Shown: positions 8,409 to 15,617 of the stretch, in pieces
How positions within the stretch are numbered: position 1 is the stretch's first letter
Layout: each line of letters begins with the position of its first letter
DNA from: VRUE01 sp963718755
Lineage (GTDB): Bacteria; Actinomycetota; Thermoleophilia; Solirubrobacterales; 70-9
Assembly (NCBI GenBank): GCA_963718755.1
Contig: OY970376.1
Span: 2,108,001 to 2,172,000, forward strand
DNA length: 64,000 nt
Direction: 5' to 3'
Translations under genes and position numbers: made by a program
The notes under the pieces: generated by a model
The model's input: the letters and a program-made list of their open reading frames with translations, nothing else
Told to the model about the DNA's origin: nothing
Databases searched by the model: none

Positions 8409-9049
8409 GCAAGCGCCGAGCGTACGTCGGCGATCGCCTGCTCGTTGTCCTGGAAGTGGACGGCCGTCATGCCCGCCTTCTCCGCGCCTTCGCAGTTGAC
8501 CAGGACGTCGTCGACGAAGAGGCAGGACTCGGCCGCGAGCCCGAGTCGGTTGAGGGTGATCTCGTAGATCTTCGATTCGGGCTTGCGACAGCCGACGAAG
8601 CCGGAGTCGACGACGGTCTCGAAGATCTCGTCGACCGGCAGCATCGGGCGCCACAGCGGCTCCCACTCCTGCACGTTGTTGGTCAGCATCGCCATCCGGT
8701 AGCCGCTGGCCTTGAGCTCGCGCATCAGCTCGATCATCGCCGGGTTCGGATGCAGCGCCTCGAAGTAGATCTCTTTGAAGCGGTGCATCTCGGGCCTGTG
8801 CCCCAGCAGCGGCTCGAGGCTGTCGGTGAGCTTCTCCAGGAAGGCCACCTCGGTGATCTCGCCGCGCTCCATTTCGAAGAGGGGGTTGTCGCCGTTGGCC
8901 TCGGTGGCCGCCTGCATCCCCTTGCCGAGCACTTCGGTCGTGATCCCCGTCCGGTCCTGGAAGGCCATGAACGACTGCACCAGGGGACTGGTCAGCACGC
9001 CGCCGAAGTCGGAGATCACCGCCTCGATCCTGTGGCCCGACTCAGGCAT
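8405..9049 (-). CDS. HAD-superfamily hydrolase
   Basis: A 214-aa HAD phosphatase/dehalogenase-like enzyme. Motif I is ISDFGGVLT, motif II LTNN, motif III the lysine of CRKPES, motif IV FVDDV. The DFGGVLT signature and helical cap resemble the N-terminal phosphatase domain of soluble epoxide hydrolase and ACAD10-type proteins. Substrate unknown. It is the second gene of a minus-strand pair, overlapping the preceding gene by 8 bp. Its TAG stop is the CTAG at the right end of the IS110 copy, so the insertion left this protein unchanged. Confidence 0.85.
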   Translation of the reverse strand: MPESGHRIEAVISDFGGVLTSPLVQSFMAFQDRTGITTEVLGKGMQAATEANGDNPLFEMERGEITEVAFLEKLTDSLEPLLGHRPEMHRFKEIYFEALHPNPAMIELMRELKASGYRMAMLTNNVQEWEPLWRPMLPVDEIFETVVDSGFVGCRKPESKIYEITLNRLGLAAESCLFVDDVLVNCEGAEKAGMTAVHFQDNEQAIADVRSALA

Positions 9050-9437
9050 CGCCGCGGACCAGCTCGTAGTGGCCGAGCCCCTCGCGGCCCTCGACCGACC
9101 AGCGGAAGAAGGCGATCTCGGAGACCGTGCCCGGTCGCTGCACTTTTGCGGAGCTGATCAGCGTCCCGGCTCCGCGGAGGGGCGGCCCGTCCTCATCGTC
9201 GATCCAGAGCTCCAGCGTCGCCCGCCGCTGCACGCCGTCGGGCCCGTACTCGGTTGAGAGCAGCGCCTCGGAGACCTCCACGGGCGCGCCGTCCGGGCCG
9301 CAGAGGACCGCCGAGACCTGCTCGTCGCCGTGTCCGTCGGCCCCCGCCGGTCGCTCGGCGCTCAGCGCCAGCAGGCCGCCGTCGGAGAAGACGATGCCGA
9401 TCGAACGCCGCTGCGCCTGTCCGGGCTCTCTGCTCAT
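9042..9437 (-). CDS. Hypothetical beta-rich protein upstream of HAD hydrolase
   Basis: A 131-aa protein (MSREPGQAQRRSIGIVFSDG...) with alternating beta-type segments and no signal peptide; family not recognised. Two consecutive ATGs (9440, 9437) are possible starts. I chose 9437 because longer versions run into the divergent acetyltransferase. It overlaps the HAD gene by 8 bp, indicating translational coupling and a shared process. The divergent starts are only about 14 bp apart, so transcripts in one or both directions are likely leaderless or start inside the neighbour. Confidence 0.65.
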   Translation of the reverse strand: MSREPGQAQRRSIGIVFSDGGLLALSAERPAGADGHGDEQVSAVLCGPDGAPVEVSEALLSTEYGPDGVQRRATLELWIDDEDGPPLRGAGTLISSAKVQRPGTVSEIAFFRWSVEGREGLGHYELVRGDA

Positions 9438-9450
9438 CATGCGGCAGCCT

Positions 9451-9996
9451 ATGGAACCAGCGACGATTCGCAGTGCCGATCCCCACGGCGACGCAGCCGC
9501 CTGCGTCGCCATCTACGCGCCATACGTCGAATCAGGGGCCACCTCATTCGAGGAAGAGCCGCCCGAGCCGGCCGCGTTCGCCGAGCGGATCGCCGGCATC
9601 GCGGCGACCTATCCATGGCTGGTGGCCGAGCGCGACGGCGAGGTGGTCGGCTTCTCCTACGCCTGCCCCCACCGGTCTCGGCCCGCGTATCGGTGGGCGG
9701 TCGAGGTTTCCGTCTACGTGGCGGTCGATGAGCATCGGCGCGGGACCGGCCGGGCGCTGTATCTGGAGCTGATCGAGCGGCTGCGGAAACAGCGCTTCCA
9801 CGTCGCCTGCGCCGGCATCACCCTGCCCAACGAGGCCAGCGTCACCCTCCATGAGAGCCTCGGCTTCACCGCCGTCGGCGTCTACCCCCGGATCGGCTGG
9901 AAGGACGGATCCTGGCGCGACGTCGGCTGGTGGCAGTTGGAGCTGCAGCCGGCTAGCGATGAGCAGCCAGCTGAGCCGCTGCGGCCGGAGCCGTAG
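9451..9996 (+). CDS. GNAT N-acetyltransferase, phosphinothricin acetyltransferase-like
   Basis: 181-aa PAT/Bar-type GNAT enzyme. It shows IRSADPHGDAAACVAIY, GATSFEEEPPEP, the acetyl-CoA loop segment VDEHRRGTGRALY and the C-terminal SLGFTAVGVYPRIGWKDG and RDVGWWQLEL, all typical of phosphinothricin or methionine-sulfone acetyltransferases. Those enzymes N-acetylate small amino-acid analogues; the native substrate here is unknown. ATG 9439 (MRQPMEPA) is an alternative start in frame. Confidence 0.85.
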   Translation: MEPATIRSADPHGDAAACVAIYAPYVESGATSFEEEPPEPAAFAERIAGIAATYPWLVAERDGEVVGFSYACPHRSRPAYRWAVEVSVYVAVDEHRRGTGRALYLELIERLRKQRFHVACAGITLPNEASVTLHESLGFTAVGVYPRIGWKDGSWRDVGWWQLELQPASDEQPAEPLRPEP

Positions 9997-10015
9997 CCCC
10001 AGCTACCATGGGGCG

Positions 10016-10333
10016 ATGCCAGAGAACCAAACCGAAGTGCTCACCGAGGAAGACGTCTTCGAGGCGCTCGAGGAGGTAATCGACCCCGAGCTGGGGCTCG
10101 ACTTCGTCTCCCTCGGGCTCGTCTACGACGTAAATATCGAGGACGAAGACGTCTACGTGACCTTCACCCTGACCACGCCGGCCTGCCCAATCGGCCCCCA
10201 GGTCTCCGAGCAGATGAAAGAGTTCGTCGGCGACCTACCCGGCGTAAGCGCCGTCCACCCAAAGATGATCTTCGACCCCCCCTGGTCCCCGGAGATGATG
10301 ACCGAGGACGCCAAGTTCGCACTGGGCTTCTAG
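10016..10333 (+). CDS. sufT: SufT/MIP18-family metal-sulfur cluster assembly factor
   Basis: A 105-aa DUF59 (MIP18-like) protein: EDVFEALEEVIDPELGLDFVSLGLVYDV, then TLTTPACPIGP with the conserved cysteine, and SAVHPKMIFDPPWSPEMMTEDAKFALG. SufT-type proteins help mature Fe-S proteins. In many actinobacteria sufT closes the suf operon; here it sits alone, 7 kb from sufD. A TACCAT hexamer 6-7 bp before the ATG would fit a -10 box of a leaderless mRNA. Confidence 0.9.
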   Translation: MPENQTEVLTEEDVFEALEEVIDPELGLDFVSLGLVYDVNIEDEDVYVTFTLTTPACPIGPQVSEQMKEFVGDLPGVSAVHPKMIFDPPWSPEMMTEDAKFALGF

Positions 10334-10685
10334 GCAGGTACGCAGCCTCGAACTCCGTCAGTTCCTATGGGTCCGGCCATGTGTGGACGTGGAAGGGATG
10401 CTGATGCTCCAGAGACTTGACGAGCTTGTGCGAAGCGACCTGATCATCGTGGCTGTCGGTTTGCTGATGCGTCCTGAGTGCCGCCATCGCATTCATCATC
10501 GTCTGTCTGCTTGCGCTCTCCCTATGGGGGGCACACCTGAGGGTACGACGGCCTTTCGGAAACGCGCAGTTGCCCCGAATGCCTCACGCCAATCCCGCTC
10601 GCAGCGAAACGCTGTCCGGAATGCACCGCCGTCGTGACGCCTGACACCGTCTGATTTCCGAGGGCACGAGAACCTGGCCTTCGAT
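10334..10685. other. Intergenic region without recognisable gene
   Basis: 352 bp between the convergent sufT and fxsA. Short frames exist on both strands, but none has coding-type codon bias, an RBS or a recognisable product. It has lower GC than its surroundings and only short inverted repeats. I see no tRNA or clear terminator. Confidence 0.5.
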
Positions 10686-11195
10686 CTATCGCTCGGGTCC
10701 CTCCCCGCCCTGGGGTGGCAACTGCAGATCGTCGGGGTCGATCTCCTCGGCCGTCCCATCAAAGTCGTAGTCGCGGCCAGCGGCTGAGTCGTAGCGCCCC
10801 GGCGTGCCCCGCACGCCGCCCATGCCGACGACGACGAAGCGCCTGGCGGCGTAGCCGCGCAGCAGGCGGCGGGCGATCGCTCGGGTTGGTGGGATCAGCA
10901 GGAAGAGGCCGAAGATGTCGGTGATGAAGCCGGGGGTGAGGAGCAGGGTGCCGCCTACGGCGATCATCAGGCCGTCGGCGACCTCGCGGCCCGGGAAGCG
11001 GCGCTCGGCGAGCGCCTGGTTGAACCGCTGCCAGGCGCCGCGGCCCTGGTGGCGCAGCAGCAGCGAGCCGAGGATGGCGTCGGCGAGCAGCAGTGCGAGG
11101 GTCGGCAACACCCCAATCAAGCCACCGACCTCGATGATCACGTACAGCTCGACGATCGGTACGACGATGAAGACGAGTACGAGGAGCAGGCCCAC
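10686..11195 (-). CDS. fxsA: FxsA-family inner-membrane protein
   Basis: A 169-aa FxsA-family protein: MGLLLVLVFIVVPIVELYV, a second hydrophobic segment (IGVLPTLALLLADAILGSLLL), the RHQGRGAWQRF loop, a third segment with LLLTPGFITDIFGLFLLIPP and an acidic C-terminal tail. Known family members are cytoplasmic-membrane proteins; in E. coli FxsA relieves F-plasmid-mediated phage T7 exclusion, but its cellular role is unclear. It follows the WS/DGAT gene by 3 bp and is surely cotranscribed. Confidence 0.9.
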   Translation of the reverse strand: MGLLLVLVFIVVPIVELYVIIEVGGLIGVLPTLALLLADAILGSLLLRHQGRGAWQRFNQALAERRFPGREVADGLMIAVGGTLLLTPGFITDIFGLFLLIPPTRAIARRLLRGYAARRFVVVGMGGVRGTPGRYDSAAGRDYDFDGTAEEIDPDDLQLPPQGGEGPER

Positions 11196-11198
11196 GGC

Positions 11199-12614
11199 TC
11201 AGGCCGGCGCGCGCGCCGCTTCGGCGGCCTGCTCCAGCTCCTGCAGCGACTCGTCGATGCCGGCGGCAATCAGTTCGACGTCCTCCATCGAGTCGTAGTC
11301 GGCGAGCAGGCCGAAGCAGACGCGGCCGTTATAGCTCATGATCGCCACCGCCAGCGCGTGGTTCTGCGGCAGGAAGGCGACCGGGAAGACCTCCTGCAGC
11401 TCGCGGCCGAGCACGTAGAGGGGCATCTGCGGCCCGGGGACGTTGGTCACGATCATGTTGAAGAGCCGGGTCGAGAAGTTGATCCTCGCCGCCTGCGCCA
11501 GCAGGGTCGGCGGGGCGAAGTCGTTGAAGCGAGAGATCACTTCGGCGCCGAGCGCCTGCTTGGAGCGCTTCAGGCCCTCCATCTGCTCGCTCACCACCCG
11601 CAGCCGCCGCGCCGGGTCCTCGACGTAGACCGGCAGCGGTCCGCGCATCGCCGCCAGTTTGTTGCCCAGTTCGCCGCGCTCGTCGGCGGTGCGGATCGAG
11701 ACCGGCACCAGGGCGCGCAGCTCGAGCCCCTCGGTGCGGATGCCACGCCTGTCCAGCCATTTGCGCAAAGCGCCGGTGACAACCGCGAGCACAACGTCGT
11801 TGACCGTCCCGCCCAGCGCGTCCTTGATCTTTTTGAAGGTCGCCAGCTCCGAGCGGGTCCAGGTGAAGCGACGATGGGGACCGATTTCCCGGTTCAGTGG
11901 CACGTCGGGGGCGGGATCGGCAAACGCGCCCGCAACCTCTCCGACAGCCTCCAGCGCCTCAACCGCCCGCCGTGCCGCCGCCTCCGGATGGCGGACCACG
12001 TCGACCGCCCGCTCGGCGAGCTTGACCGGTGCCGTGACCAGCTCGCTCGCGCCACGGGCGATCAGGTCGGTCGTGCTCGGCGCTGCCTGCGGCTGCCAGC
12101 CGTCCTCGACCGGGGCCGGCTCGGCGATCGGCTCGAGGTCGAAGAGCACCGTGCCGATGTCGACGCCTGCGATCCCGTCGACGGCGGCGTGGTGCGTCTT
12201 GGTCAGCAGCGCGAAGCGGTCGCGCTCGAGCCCCTGCACCAGCCACATCTCCCAGAGCGGCTTGGAGCGGTCGAGCTGCTGCGAGAAGACGCGCGCGGCG
12301 AGCCGCTTCAGCTGCGCCTCGCCACCCGGCTCGGGCAGCGCCGTGTGGCGGATGTGGTAGCTGAGGTTGAAGTTGACGTCATCCGCCCAGAGCGGCCGGC
12401 CGGCCTCGAACGGAGGCACGACGAGGCGCTGGCGGAAGCGCGGGACCTGGTCCAGCTTGCCCCGCACATGCTCGACCAGATCGACGTACCGCGGCGGTGG
12501 CCCCTCGAAGATCAGGATGCCGCCGATGTGCATGTGGCTCGACGACGTCTCGTTGGTGAGGAAAGAGGCGTCGGTCGAGCTGAGGCGCTCGAGGTGGTCT
12601 CCGGCGGTGTTCAT
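11199..12614 (-). CDS. Wax ester synthase/diacylglycerol acyltransferase (WS/DGAT)
   Basis: A 471-aa WS/DGAT enzyme that transfers acyl groups from acyl-CoA to diacylglycerol or fatty alcohol to make storage lipid. The active-site motif HHAAVDG is present, as are the N-terminal LSSTDASFLTNET and C-terminal NVPGPQMPLYVLG and MSYNGRVCFGLLAD blocks conserved in the family. Length matches the norm (450-480 aa). ATG 12614. It leads the operon with fxsA and is divergent from ispH. Confidence 0.92.
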   Translation of the reverse strand: MNTAGDHLERLSSTDASFLTNETSSSHMHIGGILIFEGPPPRYVDLVEHVRGKLDQVPRFRQRLVVPPFEAGRPLWADDVNFNLSYHIRHTALPEPGGEAQLKRLAARVFSQQLDRSKPLWEMWLVQGLERDRFALLTKTHHAAVDGIAGVDIGTVLFDLEPIAEPAPVEDGWQPQAAPSTTDLIARGASELVTAPVKLAERAVDVVRHPEAAARRAVEALEAVGEVAGAFADPAPDVPLNREIGPHRRFTWTRSELATFKKIKDALGGTVNDVVLAVVTGALRKWLDRRGIRTEGLELRALVPVSIRTADERGELGNKLAAMRGPLPVYVEDPARRLRVVSEQMEGLKRSKQALGAEVISRFNDFAPPTLLAQAARINFSTRLFNMIVTNVPGPQMPLYVLGRELQEVFPVAFLPQNHALAVAIMSYNGRVCFGLLADYDSMEDVELIAAGIDESLQELEQAAEAARAPA

Positions 12615-12694
12615 CCTGCAAGGCTAGCTGCGCCGCTGCTCCGGCCCAAGCCCCGCGAGGCCGGCCGCAACGCCGCCACCGGTACCCTGGGGCC

Positions 12695-13657
12695 ATGTCA
12701 ACGGCCTCAATTGCAGCTCCCAAGCGCGTCCTGCTCGCGGCGCCGCGCGGCTACTGCGCCGGCGTCGATCGTGCGGTGCAGACGGTTGAGCGGGCGCTCG
12801 AGCATTACGGCGCCCCTGTCTACGTGCGCAAAGAGATCGTCCACAACAAGCATGTGGTCGAGGAGCTGTCCAAGCGGGGGGCGATCTTTGTAGAGGAGGA
12901 GACCGAGGTGCCGGAGGGGGAGATGGTCGTCTTCTCCGCCCACGGCGTCGCCCCGGCCGTGCATGAGAACGCCGCGGCGCGCAACCTGCGCACGATCGAC
13001 GCCACCTGCCCGCTCGTCACCAAGGTCCACGTCTCGGCGCGCCGCTTCGCCGCCGAGGGCTACACGATCGTAATGATCGGCCACGAGGGTCACGAGGAGG
13101 TGGAAGGGACCACCGGCGAGGCGCCGGACAGCATCGTCCTGATCGAAACCGCGGACGAGGTCGAGAGCCTCGAGGTGCCGGACCCGACCAGAGTCGCCTT
13201 CATCACCCAGACGACTCTCTCGGTCGACGAGACGGCGGAGGTGATCGCCGCGCTGCGCGCCAAGTTCCCCGGAATCGTCAGCTCCAAGTCAGACGACATC
13301 TGTTACGCCACGACCAATCGCCAGATCGCGGTCAAGCAGCTTGCCCGCGAGTGCGAGCTCGTGCTCGTGATCGGCTCGACAAACTCGTCCAACTCCAACC
13401 GCCTGGTCGAGGTTGCTCGCGAACACGGCGCCGCCTCCCACCTGATCGACAACCACACCCAGGTTCAGGAGGAGTGGCTCGGCGGGGTGGAGACGGTCGG
13501 CATCACCTCCGGCGCCAGCGCCCCCGAGGAGCTGGTCGAGAGCCTGGTCGAGCTCTTCCGCGAGCGCGGCGCCGACGACGTCTCCGAGCTGCGCACCGTC
13601 CATGAGGACGTGCGCTTCATGCTCCCTAAGAAGATCCGCGAAGTAGCTGTTACTTAG
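12695..13657 (+). CDS. ispH: 4-hydroxy-3-methylbut-2-enyl diphosphate reductase (IspH/LytB)
   Basis: Last enzyme of the MEP isoprenoid pathway, reducing HMBPP to IPP and DMAPP with a 4Fe-4S cluster. 320 aa, normal length. Three cluster cysteines are visible: C21 (RGYCAGV), C105 (DATCPLV) and C203 (DDICYAT). EIVHNKHVVEEL and the TNSSNSNRLVEV substrate loop are present. A TACCCT hexamer a few bases before ATG 12695 and the absence of an RBS suggest a leaderless transcript. As an Fe-S enzyme it depends on the SUF system encoded downstream. Confidence 0.97.
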   Translation: MSTASIAAPKRVLLAAPRGYCAGVDRAVQTVERALEHYGAPVYVRKEIVHNKHVVEELSKRGAIFVEEETEVPEGEMVVFSAHGVAPAVHENAAARNLRTIDATCPLVTKVHVSARRFAAEGYTIVMIGHEGHEEVEGTTGEAPDSIVLIETADEVESLEVPDPTRVAFITQTTLSVDETAEVIAALRAKFPGIVSSKSDDICYATTNRQIAVKQLARECELVLVIGSTNSSNSNRLVEVAREHGAASHLIDNHTQVQEEWLGGVETVGITSGASAPEELVESLVELFRERGADDVSELRTVHEDVRFMLPKKIREVAVT

Positions 13658-13864
13658 GTCTTATAGGCACACATCCAGGTACGGGCGACCGCCGATTGTG
13701 CGACAATACGTTTAGGTAGAGAGCTGTTGGTCCATCCAGCACCTCCGAGAGAAAGGCTCGCTTCGGCGGGCCTTTCTCGTGCATGACGCCCCGGCGTCGC
13801 GAACGCCACGCCGGGGCAGGTAGCTATTGCCGAACGCTTTGGACAACCATCCAAAGCAGCAATA

Positions 13865-13979
13865 GGTAGAGAACTGCGATTGGGGTCCATTTTCCCTCCT
13901 TTCTCTTGGGGACAAGCCGAGACGCCTGCCATGGCCCAAGAGAGGGAGGGGTTGTGGACCCACAGTTCTCCGCTACCAG
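13865..13979. ncRNA. Candidate rod-shaped structured RNA
   Basis: Nested complementary segments give one long interrupted hairpin: GGTAG with CTACC, AGAACTG with CAGTTCT, GGGTCCA with TGGACCC, and CTCTTGGG with CCCAAGAG plus CTCC with GGAGG, with small internal loops and a roughly 20-nt apical loop. A rod with a central bubble recalls 6S RNA or another regulatory RNA, but I see no sequence signature of 6S, SRP, RNase P or tmRNA. Strand is undetermined. A minus-strand transcript could start near the TAGTAT at about 13990, next to the palindrome at 14000-14018. Confidence 0.4.
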
Positions 13980-13999
13980 TTGTCTACCATACTAAAAGT

Positions 14000-14018
14000 T
14001 GCAGACATTTTGTCTGCA
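14000..14018. promoter_or_regulatory. Palindrome TGCAGAC-N5-GTCTGCA
   Basis: Perfect 7-bp arms (14000-14006 and 14012-14018) around ATTTT, just 3' of the thioredoxin-fold gene stop and upstream, on the minus strand, of the structured RNA region. It could be an operator or a small hairpin terminator; its position cannot decide. Confidence 0.4.
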
Positions 14019-14024
14019 CCAGTC

Positions 14025-14849
14025 CTACCTTGGCACACCCGCGGCGAAGCTGACCGACCAGACCTTCATGCCCGGTGAGGGGTGGAGGGTCAGGTGGTGC
14101 GCCTCGTGGCGGGGGTGCTCCGCGAGCGGATAGAGCGCCGGGCTGCTGACTTCGACTGGCTGTGCGCCAATCCCGTCGATGTCGACCGCGATCTCGCCCG
14201 TTCCCTCGATCGTCGCGTAAGCGCCACCCGCCTCATACTCAACCTCCAACACCTCACCATCTTCACCCGCGGTCCAAGCTCGCTCCCACGAGCCGCCCGG
14301 GAATAGCTCGGGGCTGGGGGGCATGACCTTTGCGCCGGGCCCGTCCGTCGGCCGCAGGGGGTCCATCGGCTCCGGCAGCGTGCGCAGCACGTCCTGGTCG
14401 CGCAGCTCCTCCTGGATCGCTTCCTCGGTCGCCCGGTATTCGCCCTCGCCGAAGTGAAACCAGGTCAGCGCGCCGCCCAGCTTCCAGAGGAAGAGGCTGG
14501 GCCAGCCAGTGCAGCCGTAGGAGTGCCAGAGGCGGCGGTCGGCGTCGATCGCGACCGGGAACTCGAGGCCGAGCTGGTCGAGGCCGGCCGCGACAGCGTC
14601 GCGTTCGGCGCCGAAGGGGAAGCGCGGCGCCTGCACGCCGATCGTGGTCAACCCCTGGGGCCCGTACCGCCTCGCCCACTCGGAGACGTAAGGCAGCGTG
14701 CGCACGCTGTTGAGCTGGGCGAAGTCGAAGAAGTGGACCAGGGCGGGCCCGGCCGCGGTTGCGATCGGCATCGAGCGCGGCGCCTCGCCGATCCACTCAA
14801 TCCCCTCGGGTAGATCCGGCGCGGCGATGCTCTCTTGCTCGGGGCGCAT
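14025..14849 (-). CDS. Thioredoxin-fold protein lacking the CxxC motif (DipZ-like)
   Basis: A 274-aa protein resembling the soluble part of DipZ/TlpA-type proteins: an N-terminal thioredoxin domain (residues about 20-160, with RTLPYVSEWARRYGPQGLTTIGV and YGCTGWPSLFLW) and a C-terminal beta domain (about 200-274). Where redox-active relatives have TCINC followed by RTLPYV, this one reads AQLNSV (residues 44-49), so both catalytic cysteines are replaced (Q45, S48). No signal peptide or membrane segment is visible. A disulfide exchange role is unlikely; binding or a scaffold role is inferred. ATG 14849. Confidence 0.75.
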   Translation of the reverse strand: MRPEQESIAAPDLPEGIEWIGEAPRSMPIATAAGPALVHFFDFAQLNSVRTLPYVSEWARRYGPQGLTTIGVQAPRFPFGAERDAVAAGLDQLGLEFPVAIDADRRLWHSYGCTGWPSLFLWKLGGALTWFHFGEGEYRATEEAIQEELRDQDVLRTLPEPMDPLRPTDGPGAKVMPPSPELFPGGSWERAWTAGEDGEVLEVEYEAGGAYATIEGTGEIAVDIDGIGAQPVEVSSPALYPLAEHPRHEAHHLTLHPSPGMKVWSVSFAAGVPR

Positions 14850-14874
14850 GGCGGCGTCGGAAGTTACAGGCGAC

Positions 14875-14928
14875 CGGACGTGCCGTCACTTAGACACCCA
14901 TATGGACGCCGAAGTGGCGGCACGTCCG
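14875..14928. repeat. Hairpin with 17-bp arms upstream of small membrane gene
   Basis: Arms 14875-14891 and 14912-14928 (CGGACGTGCCGTCACTT and complement, one mismatch) with a 20-nt loop containing CACCCATATGGACG. The inner part (ACTTAG...CCATATGG...GAAGT) closely resembles that of the hairpin at 27137-27180, although the outer stems differ. It lies in the divergent promoter region between the thioredoxin-fold gene and the gene at 14944. Confidence 0.8.
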
Positions 14929-14943
14929 CTAGCGTCTCTGGCG

Positions 14944-15180
14944 ATGATCGAGTTCCTGATCGCGGCGGTGCCGCTTTTGGTCCTGCTGGTCTCGCTGCTG
15001 CTTGGCCGCTATCCGGGGGCCGAGGCGGCGATGCGGCTTGCCGAGCGGATCGCCTCGCGGGCCCACTCGCTCGCCACAACGGCGAGCAGCTCGCGCCCCC
15101 CGCGCCCCCCGGCCTCCCACGCCGCCCGGGGAGGACTCCTCCTCGCCTTCGGCCTCTCGGGCCGGGCACCGCCCGCCTAG
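14944..15180 (+). CDS. Small single-span membrane protein, hypothetical
   Basis: 78 aa. MIEFLIAAVPLLVLLVSLLLG forms one N-terminal membrane helix, followed by a basic amphipathic segment (EAAMRLAERIASRAHS) and a Pro/Ser-rich tail. Not recognised. An upstream in-frame ATG at 14902, in the loop of the hairpin, would add 14 residues. It precedes the lipoprotein and membrane-protein genes on the same strand, which suggests a shared membrane function. Confidence 0.55.
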   Translation: MIEFLIAAVPLLVLLVSLLLGRYPGAEAAMRLAERIASRAHSLATTASSSRPPRPPASHAARGGLLLAFGLSGRAPPA

Positions 15181-15230
15181 TCGTACTCCAAGCACTAGCT
15201 CGCGTACCTCACTAGAGAGGAGATGGCTTC

Positions 15231-15617
15231 ATGTCTTATGCAAAGAGGTTTATCGCCGTGCTGCTCGCGGTGTTCGCAATCGCAGTCCTCGCGGCCTGCG
15301 GGGGAGACGACGGAGGTGAGAGCAGCAGCGGCCACAGCATCACCGAAGTGGCGAACGCGGTGCCGACTATCGCCGTCAAGAACGGCAAGCCGGTCGGCGG
15401 CGTGCAGGAGCTCGAATACAGCGCCGGAGATCAAATCCGCTTCCGCGTCAGCTCAAACCAGGCTGACGAGGTCCACGTCCACGGCTACGACGTCGAGGAG
15501 GAGATCCCGGCGGGAGGTTCCGCCATGCTCTCCTTCCCGGCCGACATCGAAGGGATCTTCGAGGTCGAGCTGCACGGGAGCGAGACCCAGATCGCGGAGC
15601 TGCGCGTCAACCCGTGA
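15231..15617 (+). CDS. Cupredoxin-like lipoprotein
   Basis: 128-aa exported lipoprotein. The signal peptide ends in the lipobox VLAAC (Cys23), followed by an acidic/Ser linker and a beta-sandwich (PTIAVKNGKPVGGVQELEYSAGDQIRFRV...DEVHVHGYDVEEEIPAGGSAMLSFPADIEGIFEVELHGSETQIAELRV) of the cupredoxin type. VHVHGYD and ELHG supply histidines, but the classical copper Cys-His-Met set is incomplete, so metal binding is uncertain. RBS AGAGGAG precedes ATG 15231. Its stop overlaps the start of the next gene (GTGA), so the two are coupled and probably act together at the membrane. Confidence 0.75.
   Translation: MSYAKRFIAVLLAVFAIAVLAACGGDDGGESSSGHSITEVANAVPTIAVKNGKPVGGVQELEYSAGDQIRFRVSSNQADEVHVHGYDVEEEIPAGGSAMLSFPADIEGIFEVELHGSETQIAELRVNP

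Larger units (their letters stand above)
13658..14024. other. Structured intergenic region
   Basis: 367 bp between the convergent ispH and the thioredoxin-fold gene. It contains an ATTGTgcgACAAT palindrome near 13695, hairpins at 13749-13778 (GAGAAAGGC/GCCTTTCTC), 13788-13818 (GCCCCGGCGT/ACGCCGGGGC) and 13824-13865, the long rod at 13865-13979, and the palindrome at 14000-14018. AGGTAGAGAnCTG occurs twice (about 13715 and 13864). A minus-strand frame at 13654-13932 exists but lacks coding character. Confidence 0.6.

Noticed and set aside
10383..10762. Short frames on both strands between sufT and fxsA
   Set aside because: No RBS, no coding bias; the minus frame partly reads the end of fxsA in the wrong phase.
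13654..13932. 92-aa minus-strand frame in the structured region
   Set aside because: Runs through several strong hairpins, has no RBS and no recognisable protein character.
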